This document shows positions 8,817 through 15,594 of a stretch of 34,697 nt of DNA, in pieces. The stretch is from an uncultured Microbacterium sp. Its GTDB lineage: Bacteria > Actinomycetota > Actinomycetes > Actinomycetales > Microbacteriaceae. The stretch covers positions 1 to 34,697 of the forward strand of contig NZ_CANROA010000024.1 of assembly GCF_947632095.1 (NCBI RefSeq), given 5' to 3'. The number at the start of each line of letters is the position of its first letter. Position 1 is the stretch's first letter. The notes beneath the pieces were generated by a model. That model saw only the letters and a program-made list of their open reading frames with translations. It had not been told where the DNA came from and did not search any database. Made by a program: the position numbers and the translations under genes.

Positions 8817-8846
8817 TCCGTCCGGCCGATATCGAGGGGGAGTGGA

Positions 8847-10175
8847 ATGGATCTTCGGCGCACACGCGTGCAACGCGCGCTCGCCGTCCTGAAGACGAGC
8901 GATGTCGCCGCTCCGACCGGTGAGCAGCATGCGCAGCTGGTCGGAATGCTGGGAGTTCTCGGGCGGATGCTGCTCGCGGGCTCCCAACCGACGAACGAGG
9001 TCGCGGCATCCCTGAAGTCGTTGGCGGCGACCTACGGCAACACGGAGCTGCGCGTCATCGTGCTGCCGACCCTGGTGCTGATCGAGGATCCGCGGTCGGA
9101 GCCCGTCACGACATCGGTCTTCGACGCGAACCAGAAACCGCTGCGCCTCGACCAGGTCGATGCGATCGAGAGGCTGATCCACCGGGCTGTGGCCGAGATG
9201 ACGCCGCCGGGTGACGTGGCCGCCGAGATCGGCGAGATCGCCCGCACGCCACCGCGATTCGGATTCTGGGCGTCTCTGCTGGGGCATGTGCTGCTCACCG
9301 TCGGTTTCGGGCTCGTGCTGAGCCCCACCCTGCCGGCTCTTCCGCTGTATGCCGCGTCGGGGTTGCTCGTGGGGCTGCTGGTGCTGCTGGGGTCGCGCGT
9401 GAGCACGTTGGCGCTGGTCCTTCCCGTGGTCGCGGCCTTCGCGGTCACGGTCGGATCCGGCCTGGTCGCCCCGGAGATGGCGAGCCAGAGCATGCTGAGC
9501 CTGGTGACGCCGGCGATCGCCAGTCTGCTTCCCGGGCTCACGCTCACGATCGCCACCGTCGAGCTGACGAACGGCCAGATCATCGCCGGGGCGAGCCGTC
9601 TGCTCTACGGGTTCGCGACTCTGGCTCTGCTCGCATTCGGGCTGTATCTGGGCATCGTGGTCACGGGGATCTCCCACCCGCACACGTCTTCTGGCGATCG
9701 GCTGGGTGCGTGGGCGCCGTGGGCGGGGATCGTGCTCGTCGCCGTGGGCTATTACCTGTACTCCGTCGCGCCGAGGGGGTCACTGCTGTGGATCCTGTTC
9801 GCGCTGAGCATCGCCTATGCGGGCCAGCTCCTGGGGCACATGCTTCTCGGAGCCACGCTGTCCGGACTCGTGGGGGCGCTCATCGCCGTGCCGACGATCT
9901 ACCTCGTCTCGCATATCGCCCGTGCCCCGCAGCCCGCGGTGATGCTCACCTGCGCCTACTGGATGATGGTGCCGGGAACGCTCGGCTTCATCGGTCTGAG
10001 CGAAACGGTGGTCGGCGCGTCCGGCGGCGGGGGAGCCCTGCTGCAGACGATCGGCGGAGTGTTCGCGATCGCGATCGGCATGGTGATCGGAACCGGGATC
10101 AGCCGCGATACGGGCGATATCGCGCGAGCATGGCATGGCGGGCGCGGGGCTTCTCATCCGGGTATCCTGGACTGA
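8847..10175 (+). CDS. ThrE-type threonine/serine exporter family protein
   Basis: A 442-aa protein with the two-part ThrE architecture. A soluble N-terminal segment (about 1-135) has the LGRMLLAGSQPTNEV motif at 38-52. About ten membrane helices follow from residue 138 onward, covering the DUF1212-like and DUF3815-like halves. Corynebacterium ThrE exports threonine and serine using the proton gradient, but exact substrates vary. A GAGGGGGA ribosome binding site precedes the ATG at 8847, 30 bp after the second YhgE gene, so it is probably in the same operon. Co-expression with two YhgE/Pip proteins is not explained by amino-acid export alone. Confidence 0.88.
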   Translation: MDLRRTRVQRALAVLKTSDVAAPTGEQHAQLVGMLGVLGRMLLAGSQPTNEVAASLKSLAATYGNTELRVIVLPTLVLIEDPRSEPVTTSVFDANQKPLRLDQVDAIERLIHRAVAEMTPPGDVAAEIGEIARTPPRFGFWASLLGHVLLTVGFGLVLSPTLPALPLYAASGLLVGLLVLLGSRVSTLALVLPVVAAFAVTVGSGLVAPEMASQSMLSLVTPAIASLLPGLTLTIATVELTNGQIIAGASRLLYGFATLALLAFGLYLGIVVTGISHPHTSSGDRLGAWAPWAGIVLVAVGYYLYSVAPRGSLLWILFALSIAYAGQLLGHMLLGATLSGLVGALIAVPTIYLVSHIARAPQPAVMLTCAYWMMVPGTLGFIGLSETVVGASGGGGALLQTIGGVFAIAIGMVIGTGISRDTGDIARAWHGGRGASHPGILD

Positions 10176-10197
10176 GCATTCACTACAGGAGGCAGCC

Positions 10198-10404
10198 GTG
10201 ATCTTCAGCTTCATCATCTTCTTGGTCCTGTTCCTCGGCGGGCTCCTGCTGATGGGATACGCATTCGACATCGAGGGCTTCGAAGCGCTCATGTTCTGCG
10301 CAGGCCTCACGGCCGTCACCCTGTCGATGGCATGGATCATGCGCGAACGCGGTAGCGCGACGCGTCGCGCCGACAACTGGGACGGCGGCCCGTCGGCGCA
10401 CTGA
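10198..10404 (+). CDS. Small two-helix membrane protein
   Basis: A 68-aa protein starting at GTG 10198, chosen because a perfect AGGAGG (10187-10192) lies five bases upstream; the in-frame ATG at 10135 lies inside the ThrE-type gene and has no such site. Two hydrophobic stretches (about residues 3-22 and 28-47) are followed by a short positively charged tail (RERGSATRRADNW) that probably faces the cytoplasm. I do not recognise a family. It is the last gene before the operon terminator and begins 22 bp after the ThrE-type stop, so it may be an accessory subunit of that exporter. Confidence 0.75.
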   Translation: MIFSFIIFLVLFLGGLLLMGYAFDIEGFEALMFCAGLTAVTLSMAWIMRERGSATRRADNWDGGPSAH

Positions 10405-10421
10405 CGCCAGAGCTTCATCGA

Positions 10422-10457
10422 GCCCGCTGGGATGCTTCGGCCTCCCAGCGGGCTTTT
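10422..10457 (+). terminator. Rho-independent terminator of the YhgE-ThrE operon
   Basis: GCCCGCTGGGA (10422-10432) and TCCCAGCGGGC (10443-10453) form a perfect 11-bp stem with a 10-base loop containing TTCGG. TTTT follows at once. It ends + strand transcription 18 bases after the small membrane protein. Confidence 0.93.
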
Positions 10458-10567
10458 GTGTGCCCGGACACCGGCACGGGGTGAGCAGCAGTGGCATCCG
10501 TTTGTCGCCTGTTGCCGCATTCGTGCCGGCTGGGCTCGGCCGTCGATGGGCACAGGGGCAACTGGCG

Positions 10568-10579
10568 GCAATCGTTTGC
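10568..10579. promoter_or_regulatory. Candidate LacI-family operator upstream of GH3
   Basis: GCAATCGTTTGC is symmetrical at five of its six base pairs around a central CG, the pattern typical of LacI/CcpA-type sugar regulators. It lies 79 bp before the GH3 start and about 50 bp before the best -10 box. No LacI-family gene is present in the window, so any regulator would be encoded elsewhere. Confidence 0.4.
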
Positions 10580-10627
10580 TGCTGTGATGACGCTCCCTGA
10601 GGCTGAGGGCATTCGGATGCTGATCCG

Positions 10628-10633
10628 TATGCT
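10628..10633 (+). promoter_or_regulatory. Candidate -10 box for GH3
   Basis: TATGCT matches TANNNT, 24 bp before the GH3 start and upstream of its GAAGGAG ribosome binding site. No convincing -35 lies 16-18 bp upstream. The rest of the 10458-10657 gap shows only the operator candidate. Confidence 0.35.
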
Positions 10634-10657
10634 GCCCAGTTCGAAGGAGAACTTCCC

Positions 10658-12955
10658 ATGCGTTTTTCCTCCCCGGGAATCCGGAGACGCGCGACGGCTT
10701 TCGTCGCGCTCGCTCTGCCCGTCGGTCTCGTCCTCACCGGATGCACCGCCGCGGATGACACCCCCGACGCGGCCGACCTCGAGTCGCGGGTGAAGGAGAT
10801 CATCACCGTCGACGGCACCGAGTTCAAGGACCTCAACGCGAACGATCAGCTCGATCGCTATGAGGACTGGCGCCTCCCGGTCGAGGACCGTGTCGCCGAC
10901 CTCGTCGGCCAGATGACGCTCGAGGAGAAGGCCGGGCTCATGCTGATCGACACGCTCAACGCCTCGTGCGATGTCGATTCGAACACCTTCGGCACGGTTC
11001 CGGAGCTCGCCGATGACTACATCGGCGAGCAGCTCATGCATCGGTTCATCTTCCGCAACGTCGTCGATGCGGGGGAGCGGGAAGCCTGCGAGGCGGGTGA
11101 GGGCGGCTTCGCGACGAATGTGGTCGTCACGCCGTCCGAGGCCGCCGAGTTCATGAATCAGGTTCAGGAGCAGAGCGAGGCGACCCGTCTCGGGATCCCC
11201 GTGCTCTACAAGTCCAACGCGCGAAATCACATCGACCCGCAGGCGCGAGCGGGCATCAACGAGTCCGCCGGGGCGTTCGCGGCCTTCCGGAAGGAAGCCG
11301 GCATCGCTGCCGCAGCCCTCGGAGAGCAGGCGCTCGCCACCGGTGAAGCGACGGACGGCGATATGACGGTCGTCGACGAGTTCGCAACGGTCATGGGCGA
11401 TGAATGGGCCTCGATCGGACTGCGCGGCATGTACGGCTACATGGCCGATCTCTCGACCGAGCCCCGCTGGTACCGCACGCACGAGACGTTCACCGAGGAT
11501 GCCGATCTCGGCGCCAACATCGCCCGCCAGCTCGTCGAATCCCTGCAGGGCGAGGTGGGTGAGGATGGAAACTCCCTGAGCCCCGATACCTCGGTTGCGC
11601 TGACGATGAAGCACTTCCCGGGCGGTGGGCCGCAGGATCTGGGCCTGGACCCGCACTATTCGTTCGGTAAGGCACAGGTCTATCCGGGCGACGCTTTCGG
11701 ATACCACCTCGCGCCGTTCGAGGCCGCGATCGACGCGGGTGTCTCGTCGATCATGCCGTACTACGGCGTGCCCGTCGACGTCACCTATGAGGGCGTGGAC
11801 TACGACGAGGTCGGCATGGCGTTCTCCGACCAGGTCGTCAACGGTCTGCTGCGCGATCAGATGGGCTTCACGGGCTACGTGAACTCCGACACCGGCATCA
11901 TCAACGACCGCGCGCGGGGCCTGGAGGACGCGACCGTGCCCGAGCGCGTGGCTGCCGCCATCAACAGCGGAACCGACACGCTCTCCGGCTTCCACGATGT
12001 CGCCACCATCACGGACCTCGTCGATGAGGAACTCATCACCGAGGATCGCGTGACGCTCGCGGCGGAGCGGTTGCTCGCGCCGATGTTCGACATGGGGCTC
12101 TTCGAGAACCCCTATGTCGACGCAGAGCTGGCGGATGCCACGATCGGCAGCGATGCGCACCGGGAGACGGCGATCGACCTGCAGCGGAAGTCGACCGTCC
12201 TCCTCCAGAACTCCGACGGGCTCCTGCCGCTGGGCGGGGACGAGACCATCTACGTGCTCGGCAACGTCGATGCGGCAGCGGTCGAGGCATCCGGTTTCGC
12301 CTTTATCGACGGGAACGACCCGGAGGAGTCGCGCACGGCAGCCGATGCCGATGTCGCCCTCGTCTCGATGACCGCGCGCAACGTGGGGACCGATACCTAT
12401 GCGAGCGATGACCCGGGGACCGGCCTCAACCCGGTGCACGTCAACCCCAGCGTCATCGATGGCGTCACGGGCCTCGATGGGGCGAGTCTCTACGGGGCGG
12501 GCGACGCCTGCGTCGCCGCGGGCGCTGAGAAGTGCACGGATACCGGTCTGCGCTTCGGCGGCTCGTTCCCGTGGGAGTCGAGCGTGATCGACTTCACGGG
12601 AATGTCCGGCGCCGATTCCTGGGAGGTGACCCCCGCCCTCGACGTCGTGCAGAAGGTGATGGATGAGGTCGGTGCGGAGAACACGATCCTCGACATCTAC
12701 TTCCGTCAGCCCTTCGTCCTCGACGAGGCCAGTGGCCTGCGCGATGCCGGAGCCGTGATGGCCAACTTCGGAAACTCCACGACGGCGCTCATGGACATCG
12801 TCTCCGGCGACTTCGCCCCGCAGGGACGTCTGCCCTTCGCGCTGGCCGGCACGGCCGCCGCTGTGATCGAGCAGAACCCCGACACTCCGGGGTACGACGA
12901 GACGGCCGACGGCGCGCTCTTCCCCTACGGATTCGGGCTCACCTACGAGGGCTGA
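10658..12955 (+). CDS. Glycoside hydrolase family 3 lipoprotein
   Basis: A 765-aa exported exo-glycosidase of the beta-glucosidase/beta-xylosidase family. A basic N-terminus (RRRATAF), hydrophobic core and LTGC lipobox (C29) mark a lipoprotein signal peptide, so the enzyme is anchored outside the membrane. A short acidic linker leads to FKDLNANDQLDRYEDWR (about 57-73), a segment with EF-hand-like acidic spacing common in some GH3 enzymes. The catalytic barrel contains KHFPG (K318-H319) and the nucleophile motif YVNSDTG with D411. The second domain follows, with RKSTVLLQNSDGLLPL, and a C-terminal segment ends YGFGLTYEG. The start is supported by GAAGGAG. It is a single-gene unit between two hairpins. 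Substrate specificity is not readable. Confidence 0.92.
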   Translation: MRFSSPGIRRRATAFVALALPVGLVLTGCTAADDTPDAADLESRVKEIITVDGTEFKDLNANDQLDRYEDWRLPVEDRVADLVGQMTLEEKAGLMLIDTLNASCDVDSNTFGTVPELADDYIGEQLMHRFIFRNVVDAGEREACEAGEGGFATNVVVTPSEAAEFMNQVQEQSEATRLGIPVLYKSNARNHIDPQARAGINESAGAFAAFRKEAGIAAAALGEQALATGEATDGDMTVVDEFATVMGDEWASIGLRGMYGYMADLSTEPRWYRTHETFTEDADLGANIARQLVESLQGEVGEDGNSLSPDTSVALTMKHFPGGGPQDLGLDPHYSFGKAQVYPGDAFGYHLAPFEAAIDAGVSSIMPYYGVPVDVTYEGVDYDEVGMAFSDQVVNGLLRDQMGFTGYVNSDTGIINDRARGLEDATVPERVAAAINSGTDTLSGFHDVATITDLVDEELITEDRVTLAAERLLAPMFDMGLFENPYVDAELADATIGSDAHRETAIDLQRKSTVLLQNSDGLLPLGGDETIYVLGNVDAAAVEASGFAFIDGNDPEESRTAADADVALVSMTARNVGTDTYASDDPGTGLNPVHVNPSVIDGVTGLDGASLYGAGDACVAAGAEKCTDTGLRFGGSFPWESSVIDFTGMSGADSWEVTPALDVVQKVMDEVGAENTILDIYFRQPFVLDEASGLRDAGAVMANFGNSTTALMDIVSGDFAPQGRLPFALAGTAAAVIEQNPDTPGYDETADGALFPYGFGLTYEG

Positions 12956-12967
12956 CCCGATACGCCC

Positions 12968-13005
12968 GACGATGCCGCCCGGGACGTTCCCCGGGCGGCA
13001 TCGTC
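12968..13005. terminator. Long perfect hairpin between convergent GH3 and GNAT genes
   Basis: The 16-base arms 12968-12983 and 12990-13005 (GACGATGCCGCCCGGG and its exact complement) flank the loop ACGTTC. There is no T-tract on either strand. Its position between convergent genes suggests a bidirectional terminator of the GC-rich, U-poor kind common in actinobacteria. Its right arm overlaps the GNAT stop codon. Confidence 0.8.
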
Positions 13006-13606
13006 AGCGTCGGCGTGCGAGGCGTCCTTCGATCGTGGCGCGGACGGCGGGCCACTCGGGCTCGAGCACCGAGTACTCGACGCTGTCGCGCAGCGCTCCG
13101 TTTCGATAGCGGGTGATCGCACGCATCACGCCGTCCTGCTTCGCCCCGAGCCTTTCGATGGCCGTGCGCGACTGGTGGTTGACCCACTGCGTCGTCAAAC
13201 CCACGCGGTACACGCCGAGGGTCTCGAAGGCATGCTGCATGAGCAGGAGCTTGGACTCGGCGTTGGTCCCCGTGCCGTGCGCGGAGGGCCGGTTCCAGGT
13301 GTAACCGATGTGCAACCGGGGGACGAGGCCATCGAGATCGTAGAAGCTCGTCATCCCGATGATCCGCCCGGATGCATCGACCGCGGTGAACGGCACTATC
13401 TCGCCCTTCTCGCTCAAAGCGAGCCGGCGGGCGATCTCATCGCGCACCTTGTCAGGGGCGGGAACAGAGGTGTACCAGGCCGTCTGCCAGAGGTCTTCCT
13501 CCTGAACGGCTTCGACGAGACCGTCGTGATGCTCGGCCGACAACGGCCGCAGCTCCACGAGGGAACCGGTGAGCGTGACGGGCGCGGGCTCGACGAGGAA
13601 AGTCAT
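13004..13606 (-). CDS. GNAT acetyltransferase, RimJ/RimL type
   Basis: A 200-aa GCN5-related N-acetyltransferase that transfers acetyl from acetyl-CoA to an amine. The layout follows the RimJ/L subgroup: VELRPLSAEHHDGL at the N-terminus, IIGMTSFYDLD forming the central strands, then HIGYTWNRPSAHGTGTNAESK at about residues 98-118 where acetyl-CoA binds. RVGLTTQWVNHQSRTAIERLGAKQDG (about 134-159) is the conserved Asn-Ser end of the fold. No strong ribosome binding site precedes the ATG; a TAGATT box six bases upstream suggests a leaderless transcript. It is divergent from the PLDc_N gene. The substrate is unknown; antibiotic, amino acid and protein N-termini are all possible. Confidence 0.88.
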   Translation of the reverse strand: MTFLVEPAPVTLTGSLVELRPLSAEHHDGLVEAVQEEDLWQTAWYTSVPAPDKVRDEIARRLALSEKGEIVPFTAVDASGRIIGMTSFYDLDGLVPRLHIGYTWNRPSAHGTGTNAESKLLLMQHAFETLGVYRVGLTTQWVNHQSRTAIERLGAKQDGVMRAITRYRNGALRDSVEYSVLEPEWPAVRATIEGRLARRR

Positions 13607-13612
13607 CAGCCC

Positions 13613-13618
13613 AATCTA
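13613..13618 (-). promoter_or_regulatory. Candidate leaderless promoter -10 for the GNAT gene
   Basis: On the minus strand TAGATT (TANNNT) is followed by six bases and then the ATG. This is the spacing expected when transcription begins at the start codon. It shares a 36-bp divergent spacer with the PLDc_N -10 box. Confidence 0.45.
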
Positions 13619-13630
13619 GCGACCCTGATC

Positions 13631-13636
13631 TACTCT
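13631..13636 (+). promoter_or_regulatory. Candidate leaderless promoter -10 for the PLDc_N gene
   Basis: TACTCT (TANNNT) ends six bases before the ATG at 13643. Only a weak GAAG could act as a ribosome binding site, so a leaderless mRNA is likely. A -35 element, if present, would overlap the opposing GNAT promoter or its first codons. Confidence 0.45.
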
Positions 13637-13642
13637 GAAGTC

Positions 13643-14011
13643 ATGCCGCTGCTCTCGATTCTCATCTTCGCCGTGACGATCGCGGCGCTGATCGATCTCA
13701 TCACCCGCGACCAGTCACAGGTCAAGCACCTGCCGAAGATGGTCTGGCTGCTGCTGGTTATCCTCCTGCCCTTCATCGGCAGCGTGCTGTGGTTCGCTGT
13801 CGGCCGCGAGTACGGCGAGGGCGGTATCCGCCTGCCGCGCGTCCCGAGGCGGGAGGCGCGTCCGGCGCGCACGGCGGCGCCGACGCAAGCCGCGTCCGCC
13901 GACACCCGCACGACCGAGCAGCAGATCGCCGACCTCGACCGCGAGATCGAGGAGTGGCGCTTGCGCGAGGAGATCGCCAAGCGCAAGCGAGACGAATCGG
14001 CGAACGACTAA
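13643..14011 (+). CDS. PLDc_N domain small membrane protein
   Basis: A 122-aa protein with two N-terminal helices. The second one, KMVWLLLVILLPFIGSVLWFAVGR (about residues 32-55), is the phospholipase D nuclease N-terminal (PLDc_N) signature. No HKD catalytic motif follows. A basic Pro/Ala-rich linker leads to a charged C-terminal helix (TEQQIADLDREIEEWRLREE, about 90-110) that predicts coiled coil, as in SHOCT-like tails. Starting at 13643 matches the family N-terminus and the TACTCT box. Its TAA stop overlaps the SDR gene stop in a shared CTAA. It is probably a membrane-anchored scaffold; function unknown. Confidence 0.87.
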   Translation: MPLLSILIFAVTIAALIDLITRDQSQVKHLPKMVWLLLVILLPFIGSVLWFAVGREYGEGGIRLPRVPRREARPARTAAPTQAASADTRTTEQQIADLDREIEEWRLREEIAKRKRDESAND

Positions 14012-14979
14012 GCGGTCGTTCCGGGGCGGCCGAAGGAATCGGCGAGGGCCGCATCCAGGGTCGGGTATGAGAAGACGAAGCCGGCGTCGGTGAGCGTCTC
14101 GGGGAGCACCCATCGGCTCTTCAAGATGAGCTCCGTCTCGGTGTGGATCCCGATCGCACCGATCTCCAGCATCCAGCGCGGCATCGGCGGGCCGAAAGGT
14201 GTGCCGAGCGTGCGCCGCACAGCGGCCATGAACGACCGGTTGTCGACCGGATGGGGAGCCGCCGCGTTGATCGGGCCCTCCAGCTCGGGGTGCTCTTCGA
14301 GGAAGTCGATGATCCGGACGACGTCATCGAGATGAACCCAGCTGAACTTCTGGGCTCCGCGGCGCGCGCCGGGAAGGTGAGCGGTTCCCGCTTCGCGGCG
14401 GGCGCGGGAGACGGGCCACCATCCGTCGTGCTGAGCACCGCCCAGCCCGAGCCGGGCGAGGCCTCGGAGGGGCCCGAGAACGCCACCGTCTCCGAGGACG
14501 ATCGTGCTGCGCAGCGCCACGCGGCGGGTGCGGGGCAGGTCATCCGCGAAGAGGGCCTCTTCCCAGGCCTTCGCGACCTCGACGGAGAATCCCGTGCCGA
14601 TCTCGCCGGTCGACTCGGTCTGGGGATGGTCCTCGGCGTGGCGGTAGATCGTCGCCGTCGAGGAGTTGACCCACAGTGCGGGCGGATGCTGCGCTGCAGC
14701 GATCGCCCGGCTGAGAGCTGATGTCGTCTGCAGCCGGGAGCGGAAGATCTCGGCCCGGTTCTCCGGGGTGTAGCGGCAGTTGACGCTCTTGCCCGCGAGC
14801 CCGATCACGAGGGAGGCGCCATCGACGGCCGCATCGATTCCGGCCTGGTCCTGCCAGGTGAGATCCGCCCCCGACCGGGAGATCGTGACGACCTCGCGCC
14901 CGGCGGCCCGATACTTCTCCTGCAGGTGGCGTCCCATGAAACCGGAGGAACCGCCCAGGACGATTCGTCCCTCAGTCAT
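14008..14979 (-). CDS. TIGR01777-type SDR epimerase (YfcH-like)
   Basis: A 323-aa extended short-chain dehydrogenase-like protein. The NAD(P)-binding start VLGGSSGFMGRHL (residues 7-19) is followed by NSSTATIYRH (about 107-116), the TIGR01777 equivalent of the catalytic Ser segment. SWVHLDDVVRIIDFL comes near residue 217, and a DUF1731-like C-terminus contains MPRWMLEIGAIGIHTETELILKSRWVLPETLTDAGF. A GAGGAGGACGC ribosome binding site precedes the ATG. The ATGA overlap with the upstream DUF4166 gene fits the frequent pairing or fusion of these two families. The reaction is unknown. It is the last gene of the seven-gene minus-strand cluster and converges with the PLDc_N gene. Confidence 0.9.
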   Translation of the reverse strand: MTEGRIVLGGSSGFMGRHLQEKYRAAGREVVTISRSGADLTWQDQAGIDAAVDGASLVIGLAGKSVNCRYTPENRAEIFRSRLQTTSALSRAIAAAQHPPALWVNSSTATIYRHAEDHPQTESTGEIGTGFSVEVAKAWEEALFADDLPRTRRVALRSTIVLGDGGVLGPLRGLARLGLGGAQHDGWWPVSRARREAGTAHLPGARRGAQKFSWVHLDDVVRIIDFLEEHPELEGPINAAAPHPVDNRSFMAAVRRTLGTPFGPPMPRWMLEIGAIGIHTETELILKSRWVLPETLTDAGFVFSYPTLDAALADSFGRPGTTA

Positions 14980-15593
14980 GCGTCCTCCTCGATCCGGTAG
15001 GTGAAATCTCCGCTGTATTCGTAGATGCGGCCGAGCAGCGGCATGTCGATCGTGACGGCCACGCGCTGCCGATCGCTCGCATCATCGAAGCTCTCGCGCA
15101 GCCGGATGACGGGGGACAGTGCTCGGGGGACCCGGATGCGCCGTCGCCCCAGCCGGACGCCGACGCGGTGGCTCGTGAGCATCAGCGCCCCGTCGTCCAC
15201 ATCCACATCGAAGCTCGCCGCGACGATCGAGGGCTCACCCAGTTCATCCACGATGCGCCCGTGCGGCGTCAGGGAGACGGCGTCGCTCATACGCCACTCC
15301 TGTCCCGGGATGAGGAAATCGCGCTCGCCGACCAGGCGTGTCGAGACGAGCCGGTTCGTGATGCGGAAGGGAACCGCCATCTGCCAGCCCGCATAGACGA
15401 CACCACGATCATGCAGCGGCTTCAGGAAGCGCCACAGCCAGCGCCGCGGTGTGCCGACCCGCCGGAAGACGCCCTCGCCGACGCCGATGCAGCCCTCGGG
15501 CAACGGCGAGAAGTAGGAGCGCAGACGGGGGTGCAGCTCGTCGAGGCGACTGCCCAGGGCGCGCGCGTACGGCGAGCGGGGAACATGCTGCAT
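14976..15593 (-). CDS. DUF4166 domain protein
   Basis: A 205-aa protein with the DUF4166 pattern: an N-terminal LHPRLRSYFSPLPEG, then GVFRRVGTPRRWLWRFLKPL, VPFRITNR, a central strand-rich part and a C-terminal MPLLGRIYEYSGDFTY. No signal peptide or long helix is seen, though the basic amphipathic segment near residues 42-60 could touch membrane. The start codon lies one base after the NYN stop (TGACATG) and the stop overlaps the SDR start, so translation is coupled on both sides. DUF4166 commonly accompanies TIGR01777 SDR proteins. Function is unknown. Confidence 0.85.
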   Translation of the reverse strand: MQHVPRSPYARALGSRLDELHPRLRSYFSPLPEGCIGVGEGVFRRVGTPRRWLWRFLKPLHDRGVVYAGWQMAVPFRITNRLVSTRLVGERDFLIPGQEWRMSDAVSLTPHGRIVDELGEPSIVAASFDVDVDDGALMLTSHRVGVRLGRRRIRVPRALSPVIRLRESFDDASDRQRVAVTIDMPLLGRIYEYSGDFTYRIEEDA

Positions 15594-15594
15594 G

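Noticed and set aside
6303..9683. A minus-strand open frame of more than 1,100 codons across the YhgE and ThrE genes
   Set aside because: It is antisense to three genes with clear families, is rich in Arg, Asp, Gln and His with no domain, and is what high GC third positions produce by chance.
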